A stretch of 64,000 bases of DNA, taken from the NCBI GenBank assembly GCA_002335605.1, contig BEDY01000005.1, positions 1,116,001 through 1,180,000 on the forward strand, in the 5' to 3' direction. The notes beneath the pieces were generated by a model that was not told the origin of the DNA, searched no databases, and was given only the letters and a program-made list of their open reading frames with translations. This stretch comes from Prillingera fragicola. Taxonomy: Eukaryota > Basidiomycota > Tremellomycetes > Trichosporonales > Trichosporonaceae. Position numbers and translations under genes: made by a program. Below, piece by piece: positions 52,002-62,985 of this stretch. The first letter of the stretch is position 1, and each line of letters begins with the position of its first letter.

Positions 52002-52569
52002 GCCCCCTGCTGGAGAGAGTGGACGAGTCCATGAGCCATTGTACTACTATCACATGCATACGATCTGTCTTATCAGGATGCAGCGCGGCAAGCTAGCCTA
52101 TGTACGTGAGGATCAGCACCCCGCGATCTCCGGCCTTATGCATTGCTCGTCTCGTGCCCGCATGTCGCTCACCACCTTTGGCCATGCCCACTACTCCCCA
52201 TTGTCCTCTGTAACGCCTGTCCTTGCGAGGCTTAGTCGTACTCTGCACCGTTAGGCCCACGTCCTTGTTATCATCTAGTGCTCGCCCCCATCAGTACCGC
52301 ACAACTGGCAACATGTTTTCCGGCATTTATAAGCATTCATTCCAACGAACCAAGGGTATGTGACCGAAGGAACTGCGTTTATGTAAACGGGCAAGCCCTG
52401 AGAAACAAAAGAGAGAGAGAGCTAAGTGAATATCAAGAAAATAAACAGTCCGTTTAAAAGGGGGAGTGTAGACTAGGTAGAGATACAGTCGGCCAGGCGG
52501 GCACGGAGGAGGCTCGCGGGGGCGACACCGGGGTCGTTAGTGTTGAGGGCTGTGCGCACTGCGCTACAT
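52002..52569. other. Convergent intergenic, APC10 / DUF7729-like
   Basis: 568 nt of 3' regions with a short GAGAGAGAGAG run near 52412. No gene is supported. Confidence 0.45.
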
Positions 52570-53805
52570 TTAAGCGGCAAGGGCGAAAGCGACGGCACCG
52601 GCAATGATGGCTGCGGCGGTGGGGGCGGCGGCGCGGACGGAACCGCTCTTGGCCGAGTTGGCGCCAGCCTCGGAGAGGACGGCGGCAGTGAACGACTCGC
52701 CGCAGGTAGAGCCGACCGACTTCCAGAGAGCAGCCTGGCCGCCGAGGGTGGGCGAGTTGGAAAGACCAATACCGTAGGGAATCTCGTTCTCCCACTTCAT
52801 GTACGAGACAAAGACCTGACGAGTGCAACGGGTGCAGAGAGCGTCCGAGGTCATGTCACCCTGGAGGAAGAGGAAGGGGAGGTTGGTCGACTGGAAGGCG
52901 GAGGTGAGGGGGGCGGCGACCGAGGCAAACGAGTCGCCCTTGGCCTGACGCTCCTCGACGCGGATCCAGCGGCGGGTAAACGAGGTAGCAGACGAGAGAA
53001 GGCTGGCGGCAGCCTCAGTGACGGCGTTAAAGTACGACGAGTTGGCCTCCTTCTTGGCGCCGGCGGCGGTCGACTTGCCAATGGTCTTGACGCAGTAAGC
53101 CTGGTCGGCGGGGTCAACCGAGCAGACGGCCGAGCGGAGGGGAACAAAGACGTAGAGCATGTCGTAGAGCTCGATAAGAGCCTTCGAGGTGCTCTTGGGG
53201 AGAGTAGCTGACTGCATGTCGGCCGAGCAGGCCTGGTAGAAGCCGTTGAGCTGCGAGCGGATGGCACCCTCGTCGCAGGTGTCGGCGCCAGTGCAGAGCT
53301 TGGCGAGGGCAACGTTCAGAGTGTCCTCGGTGGCGGCCGACTGCGCGCCGGGGGCAAAGTTGGCAGTGGCGGCAGCGAGGGGCTCAATGCACTTGGTGAT
53401 GGAGGCGTCGGCGTTGAGCGCGGTGAGGAAGGTCGAGCAGCCGGCAGAGACACCGTCGGGAATGAGACCGGCCTGGAAGAGTCAGTTACATTACTCGGGG
53501 TGCAGAGGAGAGGCCATCAACAACGGATCTGGATCAAAGCGTACGCCAAAGGTCGCCAGCAGTCCGGGGACTCGGCAACGCATGTTTGCGTAAACACACA
53601 GCCTGCTGCGTTTGCAAGAACGAGGCTCATGCTGAGTGAGGCCGTGGCCACTTGGCCAGGGTCTTTGCCGGCATCTCCCCGCGCCACCTAACAATGCGCG
53701 CACGACCAGTGTCTTCCATCGTCGTCGTTGACACGTCCAAGCAAAGCAAACACTTACGCCGTAGGCCGAGGCGGCGAGAGCGAGAGCAGCGGTAGCGTAC
53801 TTCAT
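52570..53805 (-). CDS. Secreted, probably GPI-anchored Cys-rich protein (DUF7729-like)
   Basis: Cell-surface protein of unknown role. Exons 53805-53758 and 53472-52570; 316 aa. Residues 1-16 are a signal peptide (MKYATAALALAASAYG). The mature part has ten or more Cys, many spaced as in fungal DUF7729 proteins (GCSTFLTALNAD, KLCTGADTCDEGAIRSQLNGFYQACSADM, VCSVDPADQAYCVK, ALCTRCTRQVFVSYMKWE, STCGESF). The C-terminus is hydrophobic after Ser/Gly/Ala (SGSVRAAAPTAAAIIAGAVAFALAA), a GPI-attachment pattern. The 285-nt intron right after the signal peptide is long for this region, and an unseen short exon is possible. The DUF assignment is from memory of the pattern, not a search. Confidence 0.78.
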
Positions 53806-54898
53806 TGTGGTAATGTTTGGTGGGTGGGATGTGGAAAAAGCAGCGCTGGGTGGGTGCGTGTTGGCAGTAAACAACGAGTGTAGTGTCGACAGGAAAGTGT
53901 CAGAGGCGTGGCGCTTGGGGGGAAGAGTTGGCGTCACGTAGAGGTCGAGGGTGGTGTCGTCGCGGACGAGGTGGTGTCGAGGATGGGAGAGATGTGGTTG
54001 AGAGAGAGAGAACGAGTGTCGAGGTCTGTGGTATTTGCTTGAATGAAGAAGAAAGGAAAAAGGGTGGGGGTTGTTGGGTGTACAGGACAAGCCCAATGCA
54101 CCAAAACCAGCAACTAGGCGGAACAATGGCCCAGAACAGGGGTCATCACTCGTCCTCACTCCTCACTGTCACTCACCCGTGCTCGCTGCCTCGACGCGCA
54201 CCCTCGTCCCCTCTCTCAGGGACACCACAGGTGCGGCCAGGAACGACCCACACTGCCATTGAACAGAGGCCCAACCTCGACGCGGCAAGGCATCACGCCC
54301 AAGGAATACTGGCCGGCCGTCCAAAGGTCAAAGCTGATCAACGCCCAACGCACGGGCCGGTTACCCTGAATGCAAACCCTGAGAATGTTTCCGGCTGCCA
54401 AGGCAAGAGAATGGGGGATCACCATATTAAACCAGCCTTCGATGCTGCCTTCCATCGGCAGACGCGTTTGCTGGCAGACTGGCCGGTGGATTCGGGGGCA
54501 CAGGGCGGATTCCGGGTCAGGCCCGTCCAGGTCCTCCCAGGTCCGCCTTGCCCATGATGATGCCGGCTGCTCGCGTCGGACGGAGAGGGGGAAGCTGGCC
54601 GCGGTACCGCTGTTTACTTCTTTTCTTGCTGGTTTGGGCTTAGGCTCTGAAGAGTAGGTCCCCCAGAATATTCTGCGCGTGGTTCTCGCGTGGTTTTAAT
54701 TCCGTTCTTTCGTAAGTGAGGGTACTCATTAGAGTGCTCGTACCGCCGGCTCGGGCGATCGCAGGGGCACCCACAGGCGGAGGTGAGTGTCCGGCAGATG
54801 GAAATGACGAATCGGGGCGACGTCGAGACTTTGGTGGTGTGTTGCAGCAACAACAGGTGTCTCAACGTCGTACATATTCTCATCAACAACTGTTCAAG
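53806..54898. other. Divergent intergenic, surface protein / phosphatase
   Basis: 1.1 kb with both promoters. Open frames here are artefacts of G+C content. A CT/GA-rich block lies at about 53985-54060 on the surface-protein side. No gene is supported. Confidence 0.45.
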
Positions 54899-56309
54899 AT
54901 GGCAGCAGTCAAGCAGCGCATGCCTAGGGTGTACCTCATCCGCCACGGTAGGTGCCGACTCGCGAGCTGAACAGGTGAAAGAGGAGCTAACAGACGGGGT
55001 GCAGGCGAGACTGAGTGGTCGCTCAATGGTATGTCCGAGCTCAGTATTGAAACAAATACACAGCTGACTCCGCAGGTCGTCATGTGAGCGCATACTAATG
55101 ACCATCCACTGTGGCGCAGCTGACCATGCCCAGACCGGCACCACCGACATTCCTCTCACGGCCAATGGCGTGCAGATGGTCAAGGAAATGTCGCCCCGAA
55201 TGGTCGGCGAGGACAGTGAGTCGTCTTCCCTTGGTTGTTTCCATTGCTTTCGGTATACGATGCGCTCAGGCTGCTTGGTCTGGAGTCCATGCTGCGTCAC
55301 CAGCTCCAGGCTTCCGCTCCCCCCAGCGCCCAACACGTCCCCCTCACCTCCCTCACCTCCCTGTCCGTCCCTCCCTTCCCTCAGTCTGCCCTCCCACTGC
55401 ACGCCCACACACCAACCTAACACCACAGAACTCATCAACCCCGCACACGTCCGCCACATTATAGTGTCTCCCCGCCAGCGCGCCCAGGTCACCGCTGAGC
55501 TCATGTTTGGCGACCACCCTCCGCCTGTCTGCGCGTGGCACACGGACCCCGATGTCGCCGAGTGGGACTATGGAGCGTACGAGGGCATGTTGACCAAGGA
55601 TATCCGCAAGATACAGCCTGGGTGGGACATTTGGACTGATGGGTGAGTTTCAGTCGGGGCTGGGGGATGAGGCTGGCAGAGTGCGTGGGTCGTAGGGCGA
55701 TCTCGTTTTGCTGTCCGCTAGATCACCGCTGCGTCTAGCCCTGCAGTGTTCATCCTCTGTAGTGATCTAATTGTTGCTAACACGCCCAGTTGCCCTCCCG
55801 GCGAAACCCCGGGTGAGACCCCAGCCCAGATGACCGAGCGCGTCGACCGTGTGATTGCGCGTATCCGCGAGCTTCACGCCAAGGCCCAAACCATAGGCCC
55901 CGACGGCAAGCCCCAGCTGGCTGATTACTCTGACGTGATCATCTTCTCGCACGGTCACTTTTCGCGCTCATTTATTGCACGCTGGTGCGATTTCCCTATC
56001 GCTGCTGGATACCACTTTGCGGCTGATGCTGGTGGAGTGAGTAAGAGCCGAGCTGAGCCTGCTGGGCGAGGCGTGGGCGAGGGCGAGGACAGAATTGGTG
56101 GCTCGTGGAGTCGCTGCTGTCCTTGGCTAGAGTTGCAAAGTGGCCAAGCTAATGTCGCAGCTTGCCGTGCTCGGATATCAGCACAACACTCTGCTGGAGC
56201 CTTGTAAGTGTCACAACAATAGTGTGGGGTCTCCAGAATCTTGGCTAACCTCCCAGCGCTCCTCGGACTAAACTGGTACACCGAGTACCACCTCAAGCAC
56301 CTCAAGTAA
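54899..56309 (+). CDS. SHB17: Histidine phosphatase, sedoheptulose-1,7-bisphosphatase-like
   Basis: Probable cytosolic phosphatase feeding riboneogenesis. Exons: 54899-54947, 55005-55028, 55076-55083 (8 nt), 55134-55215, 55429-55642, 55790-56036, 56161-56203, 56257-56309; 239 aa. The phosphohistidine motif is RHGET (Arg15, His16) within [26 protein letters not shown], and that conserved stretch needs the 8-nt exon. SPRQRAQVTAELMF is the second Arg motif, EWDYGAYEGMLTKDIRK carries the Shb17-type EWDYG-YEG signature and VIIFSHGHFSR the second catalytic His. The C-terminus LGYQHNTLLEPSLLGLNWY closes the fold. Shb17 specificity is a family-level inference; other phosphoglycerate-mutase-like phosphatases share most motifs. 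Confidence 0.9.
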
Positions 56310-57848
56310 AATAAGCTTCGGCCATGCCAAGGCGCTCGGTGCGAGCATGCAAAGCCACTGCGGTGGTTGGAATCGCATATTATGCATCCCTATTAGAGCT
56401 ATTTTCCATGCAGCCAAGCACTGGGTCGGCCGACTCAGCGAATGAGCAGAATCTTAGGCAAAAAGTCGATGGGCTGACCCCGGCCCGGACCTGGCGCGTG
56501 GCAGAGGGGCGTATTGGCCGACGTAATCTGATTACAAACGCAAACCCCGTCTGCGTCACCCAGACACCGCAAGTGTTCTGCAACGCACACTTGGGGGCAA
56601 CAGCAAGGGGTAGACACGTAGCCGGGCAGTGCTCTTCTATGTCTCCACTCCATGCACAGCTGCCCTCGTACACTGCAATGCAGCTTACGATAGCTAGCGA
56701 AGAACATGCATGCACCGACGTCGTCTTGTGGGCGCGGCTGATAAAGAGATATTTTGGCATGCTACGCTCGGCCGAACGCCGCAATCAACGGAAGCAAAAA
56801 ATGCTAATGGCCAGGGAGCCATGTGTCGAACAAAGGTGGCACGTGCAAGCTCCGGCCGTCGCCGAACAGTAGACAGCCGTTGGAGCAGAGCGATGGAGTT
56901 CAAGTCGACTCCAGCAGGTCGGAGCCGGAGAGGTTAAGTGTGGCGAGGCAAGGGCGAGCCGACGCGTGCCTGCACAGATAAGGAGATGGATGCCGTGCAC
57001 GTTTGTGAGTGATTATGAGTGTGGCACCGAACAAGAGAATGCATGTGCGCTGGCTGGGACAGGTTACTGGGAACGGTGCATGGGTGACTGTCAGCAGAGC
57101 GACGAACGTGTACATACTAGCCCTTGTGGTGACGCAACTAAGCCGGCCAGGTTGTCACTCCAAGAGCACAAGTGTCGTGTTGTGGCGGTCAGGTGAACAT
57201 TTGTGCTACTTTGCAACGATGGCAAGGTGCCTGCGACTTTCCATTCAAGACAAGACTGCAGTAAGGTGGCTGCCGTGTTACCAATTGACGAGCAGGGCGA
57301 GTACGCGTTTGAAGGAGTCTTGCAGGCCACACGATACATGAGAAACACAATCTTTAAATTAATTAATTATTGCTTGCAGACTCCAGGGGTGATAAACAAT
57401 GTTGCCACCCTCATATATCCCGTCGATGCCGGTTCTACCTGGCTTGTATGCCTTTGCCCTCTCACAGACTCTCTCAGCCAGACACAACGTCACCAGGTGG
57501 CTACCTGATCTGAAAGGTATTGGAAGTGATACTTGCCACACAATCAACCTGTTATAGTTGTCATGTGGTGACAAAGAGCCTCGTCAAGCCCGTACACCGG
57601 TTCTGCATTCCACAAAAGAGTTGCACAAGAAGCAACACCCAGAGCAGACATCACCGGGGTGCAGCCCATGCATGCACATCCACTCGACAACAGCTTCAAC
57701 GAGCATAGCGGTGATAAGCTGACATTTTACACGTGTACTTTTGATTTCCGTTCCTGACGACCTCGCCGTCCTAGCCGGGATTGAGCGCGCTGGCTGCTCT
57801 TTCGATGAACATCCAACACCCTTCCTCGACCTCACACGACTTGCCATC
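56310..57848. other. Long intergenic region before SRP68
   Basis: 1.5 kb between two plus-strand genes. Around 57350-57370 it is AT-rich (AAATTAATTAATTATTGC). Open frames on both strands are short and share no family features. No gene, tRNA or repeat recognised. Confidence 0.45.
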
Positions 57849-59850
57849 ATGACCCAGCCTTCGCAGGATCTGTCCTTTAAGAGTGAGTACGGAGGCGACG
57901 AGTTAGGCTGCTTCTAATCACATCCAGTCCTCAATACGCTCAGCAAGGAGCGTGCCGTTTATGGGCTCCGCAACGCCGACTATGAGCGGTACCGGTGAGT
58001 TATTCCCTGCGAATGGCGAGCAATAGCTGACCTCAAACCAGTCACCACTGTGCCAACAAGATTCATCGTCTTCGCCAGGTCACCGGTCTTACCTCGGGCA
58101 AGGGCAAGGTGTACAAGAAGCCGCCTGCTGTGGCCGCCGAGTCGGTCACTGACGTTCGGTGCGTGCAGCCTCAATTTGGCACTTGAAATGCAACGCTGAC
58201 CATTGCAGCCAGATTCAGCTTGTTCTGTTCTCTGCTGAGCGTGCTCTCGCCCACTCGCACCAGTTCAAGTCGCTGTCCACCAAGCCGAACGCTCCCCGCA
58301 CGGCTCGCAAGGACCAGATCTCGTGGCTGCGCCGTGCTGTCAAGTTCGCGACGTCACTTCACACTATCGCCGAGGTCCTTGCTGCCGAGGACCGTCTCAA
58401 CCAGAAGACCCTGGCCGAGGCTACCATCTACTTCCTCTCTCTTCGTGCCGAGCTCGGCTTTGAACGCGGACAGTACGCCGATGTCCTCGCAGACCTTGCC
58501 GCGCGCCGTCGACTCCTGACCACCCTTGCCGATGCTGCGCGTGATTCGTACGACCAGGCGCTCGCGACCGAGTTCATGGACTCGTATGACCCGCTCATTC
58601 GTTTCAGCGCCCACAAACTCGGACGTGCGGACTCGCACGACATTGACGGTGTTGTCGCCGACATTGACTCGGACATGATGGAGGACGCGCTCCCAGGTCT
58701 CGGCAAGCTTGTCGAGGGTCTCCGCGCCGAGACCAACATTGCCGAGCTCGAGGCTGGCCGCCGCACACTTGACGCCGTCGAGTTTGCTGGTGACAAGGTC
58801 GAGTTCCGTAGTGCCGAGATTGTCGATGCCATGCTCCGCATCCAGGACGCTCTTGGCAAGCTCAAGGGCAAGTCGGACAACGGCAAGGGTCGCGGCATGA
58901 AAGGCTGGGACCGCGTGCTTGGTGTTCTCGGTGAGGCCGAGGCAGTTGCTCGTCACCTCCTTGATGACCACGAGGCAGCAGGCACATCGGCGTCCCTTCG
59001 CTCTACCAAGACTGCCGAGTCGCTCTCGCTCGCTCACCAGTACATCGTGTACCTTCTTCTCTCTCACCGCATCCGTCGCGACCTCCTTCTTGTTGACTCG
59101 TTGTCGGCCGCGTCCACAACCCTCCCTTCCGACCCCACTGTTTTCAAGGTGCCCGGTGGCCGTGCCAAGCTCGAGGATGCGGTCAAGAATCTGGCTGCCA
59201 CTGTCAAGCTGTACGACACCGTTTTGCAGAGTCTGAACCAGCTGCGTAGCCTCGCCATTGTCGAGGAGAAGGAGCCCGTTCGACGGGCTGCCGAGGGCGT
59301 GGAAGCGTACTTCCACGCGACCAGGTGCTACCAGCTTGCTCGTCTTCACTGCATCCACCCCACTCCTTCTTACGCTTCCGCTGTTCAGCTGTTGGACCGT
59401 GCTGGTGAGCTTGTGGACCAGGCCCGCAAGTCTCTCCTCAACTCGGATATTCCTCTCAAGGAAGAGGTCGTCAAGCTGTCCAAGTCTGACGTGGACGGTC
59501 TGGGAGAACGCGTGACTACACTCGACAGTGCCGCTAAGCGAGCTCTCTTTGGGCAGACTGTCACCAAGCCCGTCTTCTTCGACACCGCCTTCAACTACGT
59601 TGACCTCCCTATGGAAGACCTGTTGGAGCGCGCCGGGCTTATGGAGAAGCCCGCTGCTGCTGCTGCTCCTGCGGCAGTCCCAGCTCCCCGCGTTGCTGCC
59701 CCTATTCCTGTTGCCGCTGCCAAGTCAGTGGCCGGAGCCAGGCATCACACGCGGGAGGCCACACCCCAGCCGAGCGATCCGGAGGAGGACGATGAGCCTT
59801 CGGCTGGTGGCAAAAAGGGATGGCTTGGTGGGTGGTTTGGCCGTGGATAA
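57849..59850 (+). CDS. SRP68: Signal recognition particle subunit SRP68
   Basis: Binds SRP RNA and SRP72 in the S domain for co-translational targeting to the ER. Exons: 57849-57882, 57928-57994, 58042-58158, 58209-59850; 619 aa. The N-terminal RNA-binding part includes LKER-like KERAVYGLRNADYERYRHHCANKIHRLRQVTGLTSGKGKVYKK (conserved RxxYGLRHxDYxRYRxYC pattern), followed by helical tetratricopeptide-like repeats (LLFSAERALAHSHQFKS, RARKDQISWLRRAVKFA, YFLSLRAELGFERGQYADVLADL). The C-terminal part (FFDTAFNYVDLPMEDLLERAG)is the SRP72-binding region, then an Ala/Pro-rich linker and a basic/aromatic tail GKKGWLGGWFGRG that is typical of fungal SRP68. The first three exons are short and the last is 1.6 kb. 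Confidence 0.94.
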
Positions 59851-60166
59851 GGATGCAAGGACTGTAATAAACTGGGATTGTCCTCATTCAATAAATTCTA
59901 TGCATGGAATTCATGTAAATGCATACTTATTCTGCAACTGCAGCATTCAATGAGTCTTGGGTGATAACTGGGGTTGAAGCTACCCTCGGCCTCCGGTTTC
60001 GGGCTGTGCGCCAGGGAGCCGAGGCTACCGAAGTGAAGGACCTAGTCCACGCCACCCACCATCAACCAACCATTTCCTTATTCTCGACATTCATTCATCT
60101 CAACTGTATCAACACTCTTTACTCTCGTCGGAACCTCGCTGCGAGAGATAGATTCCCACATATATC
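59851..60166. other. Intergenic, SRP68 / UBC6
   Basis: 316 nt; an AATAAATTC word at 59889 could serve as the SRP68 polyadenylation signal. The rest is the UBC6 promoter and leader. Confidence 0.45.
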
Positions 60167-61477
60167 ATGGCGTCCAAGGTCGCTCAGAAGAGGGTGAGTA
60201 GGCCGTGCATGCGTCGCTCCGCCGCCAACGCCCCAACAAAATGACAATCACTGACACCTTCCCAGCTCCAGAAGGTACGATCTACCCACGCACGCTGAAC
60301 GCGCCATCTGCTAACACATGTACAGGAGTACCTCTCCATGCAGAAATCCCCCCCTCCGTTCATCTGGGCAGTTCCAGAAGAGAAGAACATTCTTGATTGT
60401 GAGTGTCGCGTGAGGAGCGCCCCACGACTTTGGTGGTGCGAGGCTAATAACTCTTGCAGGGCATTTCATCATTGTGAGCTTGCTACTCACTGCTACCGAC
60501 TAACCCTGCAGCGTGGACCCCCTGACACTCCTTACGCGGGCGGCGAATACCACGGTCTCATCTGGTTCCCCAGCGACTATCGTACGTCCCCCTGTGCCGA
60601 TCAACCAGCAGTCGCTCACCGAACAGCTTTCAAGCCTCCTGATGTCAAGATGTTTACTCCCTCGGGCCGCTTTGAGCCGGGAGTCAAGATTTGCATGAGC
60701 ATGACCTCATAGTATGTGGACAGTGGAAGTCAAAACTGAGCTGACCAAACCCAGCCATCCCAGCACGTATGTGCCCCAACGCGTGTAAATGGCGCAACTG
60801 ACATCTACAGATGGAACGCGGCCTGGTCGGTCGCGACTATTCTCACTGGTCTTCTCAGCTTCATGCTCAGCGATGAGTGCGTACAATCGGCTGCTATGGC
60901 GTCAGAGTGCTAATGAATAGGATCACAGCTGGCGCCGTGAGGACTACAGATGACCAGAAGCGCGACATTGCCAAGCAGTCTCATGCCTTCAACCTCAACA
61001 ACAGAAAGTTCAAGGTGCGTGCAGGCATTTGATTTTTACTAACTTGCCCAGGACATTTTCCCTAAAGTGAGGCTTCCACTTGCCGTCGAGACCCAACTTG
61101 CTGACCCTGCAGTACGCGACGCCAGCAATGACCGATCTTCCAGACATGGGCCAACAGCCCGGCGCCACTGTATGTTGTCCGTTCTAGTTGCTCTGTCGCT
61201 GACATATGTTCTTGAGGGTGCAGAAGTGAAGTCAGCACCAGACACACCAGTTTCTTCTGTTCGTTCGACACCAGCTTCAACAGTGGCCTCTACACGCAAC
61301 CAATCACCAGCTCCCATCCCCGCTCTTGCAGCTGCTCCTCCGCCATTGAATGATGCACCAGCCGTCGAGCAGCCACTACAATTGGCACACCGGCGACACT
61401 GGATGCCCTCATGGCGTTGGCTCGCTGCGTTTGTGGCGCTCGCTGTTCTCGGCCGGCTTTCATCGGGCAAGGCCTGA
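60167..61477 (+). CDS. UBC6: Tail-anchored ubiquitin-conjugating enzyme E2 (Ubc6/UBE2J)
   Basis: E2 of ER-associated degradation, anchored in the ER with its domain in the cytosol. Twelve exons: 60167-60193, 60266-60274 (9 nt), 60326-60398, 60460-60473 (14 nt), 60512-60581, 60627-60711, 60755-60766 (12 nt), 60811-60876, 60921-61014, 61052-61066 (15 nt), 61113-61169, 61217-61477; 260 aa. The UBC fold has [54 protein letters not shown] and active Cys87 in [20 protein letters not shown], which has the Ubc6-type lack of an HPN motif. A Ser/Pro linker leads to one C-terminal membrane segment ([14 protein letters not shown]). The last exon's acceptor (61216, GAG) was chosen because the CAG at 61223 gives a stop. 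Confidence 0.94.
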
Positions 61478-61597
61478 TTAGCGTGGTGGACGTGTGATCT
61501 GTTGTGTATAGTGTTTTGTCTGTGGCTGCTGCCCAATGCATAGTGTAGATGAGCTGCATGGTAACCCTAAATGAGTGGTTGGGTAAGGCGCTCCCCC

Positions 61598-62738
61598 TTA
61601 CACCCGCCTGCTAATGTCGACACCGTACCTGCCGCGCTCGCGCTCCAGGTCCTGGATGCTGCGCATACCAGCACCCTTGTCCTGCCTGCGTCCAGCGTTG
61701 CCAGTTCCGGAACCAAGACCGGGTGGTCCAAACTGAGCTCGTCAGCGTCTGCACTACTAGGACACGTCGATGAACTTACACCACCGTGGATAATCTGGAG
61801 GGCACAGTTGAGGACCTGCATCTCGTTACGCGAGCCCTCAATTGCAGCACTCGCGTCACGGATACCGCACGCCGTGAAGAGACGGTGAAGGACGTGAGGC
61901 ACCTGCAGACCGAAACCAGGAGGACGGGCACGCATAGTCACGGTGGTCGCACCCCACTTTGCCGTGAGGTCGGCGCCCTGTCCCCAGAGAGTACGGTTCT
62001 CAAACTTGTTGACATAGTCCATGCTGAGGACCGCACGGTGAAAGCCCTTGTCAGTTGCAAGACCGATGTCTTCACTACGACCACGACCAATGCCAACCAA
62101 TCCGCGCTCAGGCGAGCCGGCGACGACGAGGGCGTACCAAGAGGGCCTGTTTTGTCAGCCGTGTTCAAAGCCGTAGCTGGCAAAGCTCGTTGCACCCAAG
62201 ACCTGCCACCTTGCCCTACTCACATCTTTCCCTTCTTGGTCATGTTCACGACGCGCTTCGTGGCAACCGTGTAACGGTTCAGCTTGCGGATGTCCGAGCC
62301 AGACAGGCCAGTGAGAGCCGACAGCACACGGTTGTTTTTGGCCTTCTGATCTTGACCGAGGATCTCGGGGCGGTCCTGCTCGCCAACCTCCTCCCACAAG
62401 GGCGAGGGGTGGTTGAAGTGCTGATGCTTTGGCGAATCAAGAAAGCGAGTGGGGTAGTTGTCCTTGCGCGGAACATCGATAGATGGGTACAAAGAGACGT
62501 CGAAGTTGGGCATGTCAATCCATTGGGTAATGTAGCTAGCCCCATGACCAGGGTCGGCGCGCGAGGATGAGGAGGCCGTGGCACCAATGTCTTCTGACGA
62601 CGCCAGAGAGGAGAAGGAAGGGGTTGGGGTGGATGACGAGGCAGCGGGGGGCTCTCCTGGAGTCAAAGTCGACGACGCCCGTGCGAGCATGGGCGCCGCG
62701 CGCGAGAGACGCGACGCAAGAGGCCGCACAATAGACAT
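61598..62738 (-). CDS. MRPS5: Mitochondrial small-subunit ribosomal protein uS5m
   Basis: Mitoribosome small-subunit protein. Exons: 62738-62224, 62146-61780, 61732-61598; 338 aa. Residues 1-30 ([20 protein letters not shown]) form a mitochondrial presequence. The S5 dsRNA-binding-like N-domain includes [28 protein letters not shown] and [25 protein letters not shown]; the C-domain includes [36 protein letters not shown]. The last exon ([25 protein letters not shown]) must start after the CAG at 61733-61735 to keep frame. It is convergent with UBC6, 120 bp apart. The initial 130 residues between presequence and S5 domain are typical of fungal uS5m. Confidence 0.91.
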
Positions 62739-62985
62739 GGTGAGTGTGATGGTCGTTGAACGGTCTGCAACAGCACTCGGAAAGGACCTCTGGCCGTTCA
62801 ACATCTCGAAATCTCAGTGAACGGGGACGGAAGCAATCGCCGGGGAAATTCCGCCCCGCCTGGCATCCAATTGGCGATGTGGCGGTGTGGGTCCTGGTGG
62901 AGGTCGACCACTAGGGCGTTTGCTGAGACAATGGTGCGTTGTCCGTCTGGCCGTCTGACAAAGGACAGTACAGGCTACATACGTC

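Noticed and set aside
52540..53211. 223-codon frame antisense to the DUF7729-like gene
   Set aside because: Mirror of the real coding strand, which has a signal peptide, ordered Cys and a GPI-like tail.
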